This document shows positions 5,439-5,504 of a stretch of 5,504 bases of DNA, piece after piece; within the stretch, counting starts at the first letter, position 1; every line of letters starts with the position of its first letter. Origin of the DNA: Opitutales bacterium (lineage in GTDB: Bacteria; Verrucomicrobiota; Verrucomicrobiia; Opitutales; Opitutaceae); assembly GCA_021772595.1 (NCBI GenBank), contig JAJFLS010000586.1:1-5504 (forward strand). The letters are read 5' to 3'. Below the pieces are notes generated by a model. It was not told the origin of the DNA and made no database searches. It worked only from the letters and a program-made list of their open reading frames with translations. The position numbers were made by a program, and so were the translations under genes.

Positions 5439-5504
5439 CTACTTCACGTCGAAGTCGGTTACTTTCAGGCCTTTGTCCTTCCAGTAGTTTTTCTCTCTCA
5501 TGAA
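5439..5504 (-). CDS. C-terminal end of an unidentified protein (5' part beyond window)
   Basis: The minus strand is open from the right edge to a TAG at 5441-5439, giving 21 residues ending YWKDKGLKVTDFDVK. I do not recognise the family from so short a piece. Support that it is a real gene end comes from the strong hairpin plus T7 starting 16 bp downstream on the same strand, and from its tandem orientation 93 bp ahead of the sulfatase. It could be another polysaccharide-degradation gene, but that is only a guess from context. Confidence 0.5.
   Translation of the reverse strand, partial: FMREKNYWKDKGLKVTDFDVK

Overview
The window looks like a piece of a carbohydrate-degrading, probably aquatic bacterium, most likely Verrucomicrobiota (Opitutales/Puniceicoccales-like) or a related PVC-group lineage. 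This placement is an inference. It rests on a secreted formylglycine-type S1 sulfatase beside sugar-handling enzymes, on generally weak Shine-Dalgarno signals, and on dense intergenic inverted repeats with GTAG/CTAC edges. No rRNA, tRNA, CRISPR array, transposase gene or origin is visible.

Layout. Positions 2-2304 hold a plus-strand group: the C-terminal part of a Gfo/Idh/MocA-type NAD(P)-dependent oxidoreductase (5' end outside the window), a membrane fatty-acid-desaturase-like di-iron oxygenase (803-1894), and a small Rieske [2Fe-2S] ferredoxin of the MocE type (1984-2304). An intact galactose mutarotase (galM, 2397-3431) follows on the same strand. A 255-bp convergent gap packed with palindromes (3432-3686) separates these from a minus-strand secreted sulfatase (3687-5345). 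The last 66 bases hold the C-terminal codons of another minus-strand gene, followed by a hairpin plus seven T that looks like its terminator.

How the genes may work together. The desaturase-like oxygenase and the MocE-type Rieske protein form a natural electron-transfer pair. With a Gfo/Idh/MocA dehydrogenase they recall the MocA/MocD/MocE components of rhizobial rhizopine (methyl-inosamine) catabolism, where a ferredoxin-oxygenase system was proposed to remove an O-methyl group. Next to a mutarotase and a sulfatase, a plausible but unproven reading is oxidative processing, perhaps O-demethylation, of a methylated and sulfated sugar.

The most striking non-coding feature is a set of five REP/BIME-like elements. 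Four of the five have a GTAG tetranucleotide at the foot of at least one hairpin and the fifth has a near match. Stem sequences are mostly different. They occupy four of the five intergenic gaps. One supplies the last six codons and stop of the desaturase gene, one overlaps the Rieske stop codon, two lie back to back (one truncated), and one doubles as a likely terminator.
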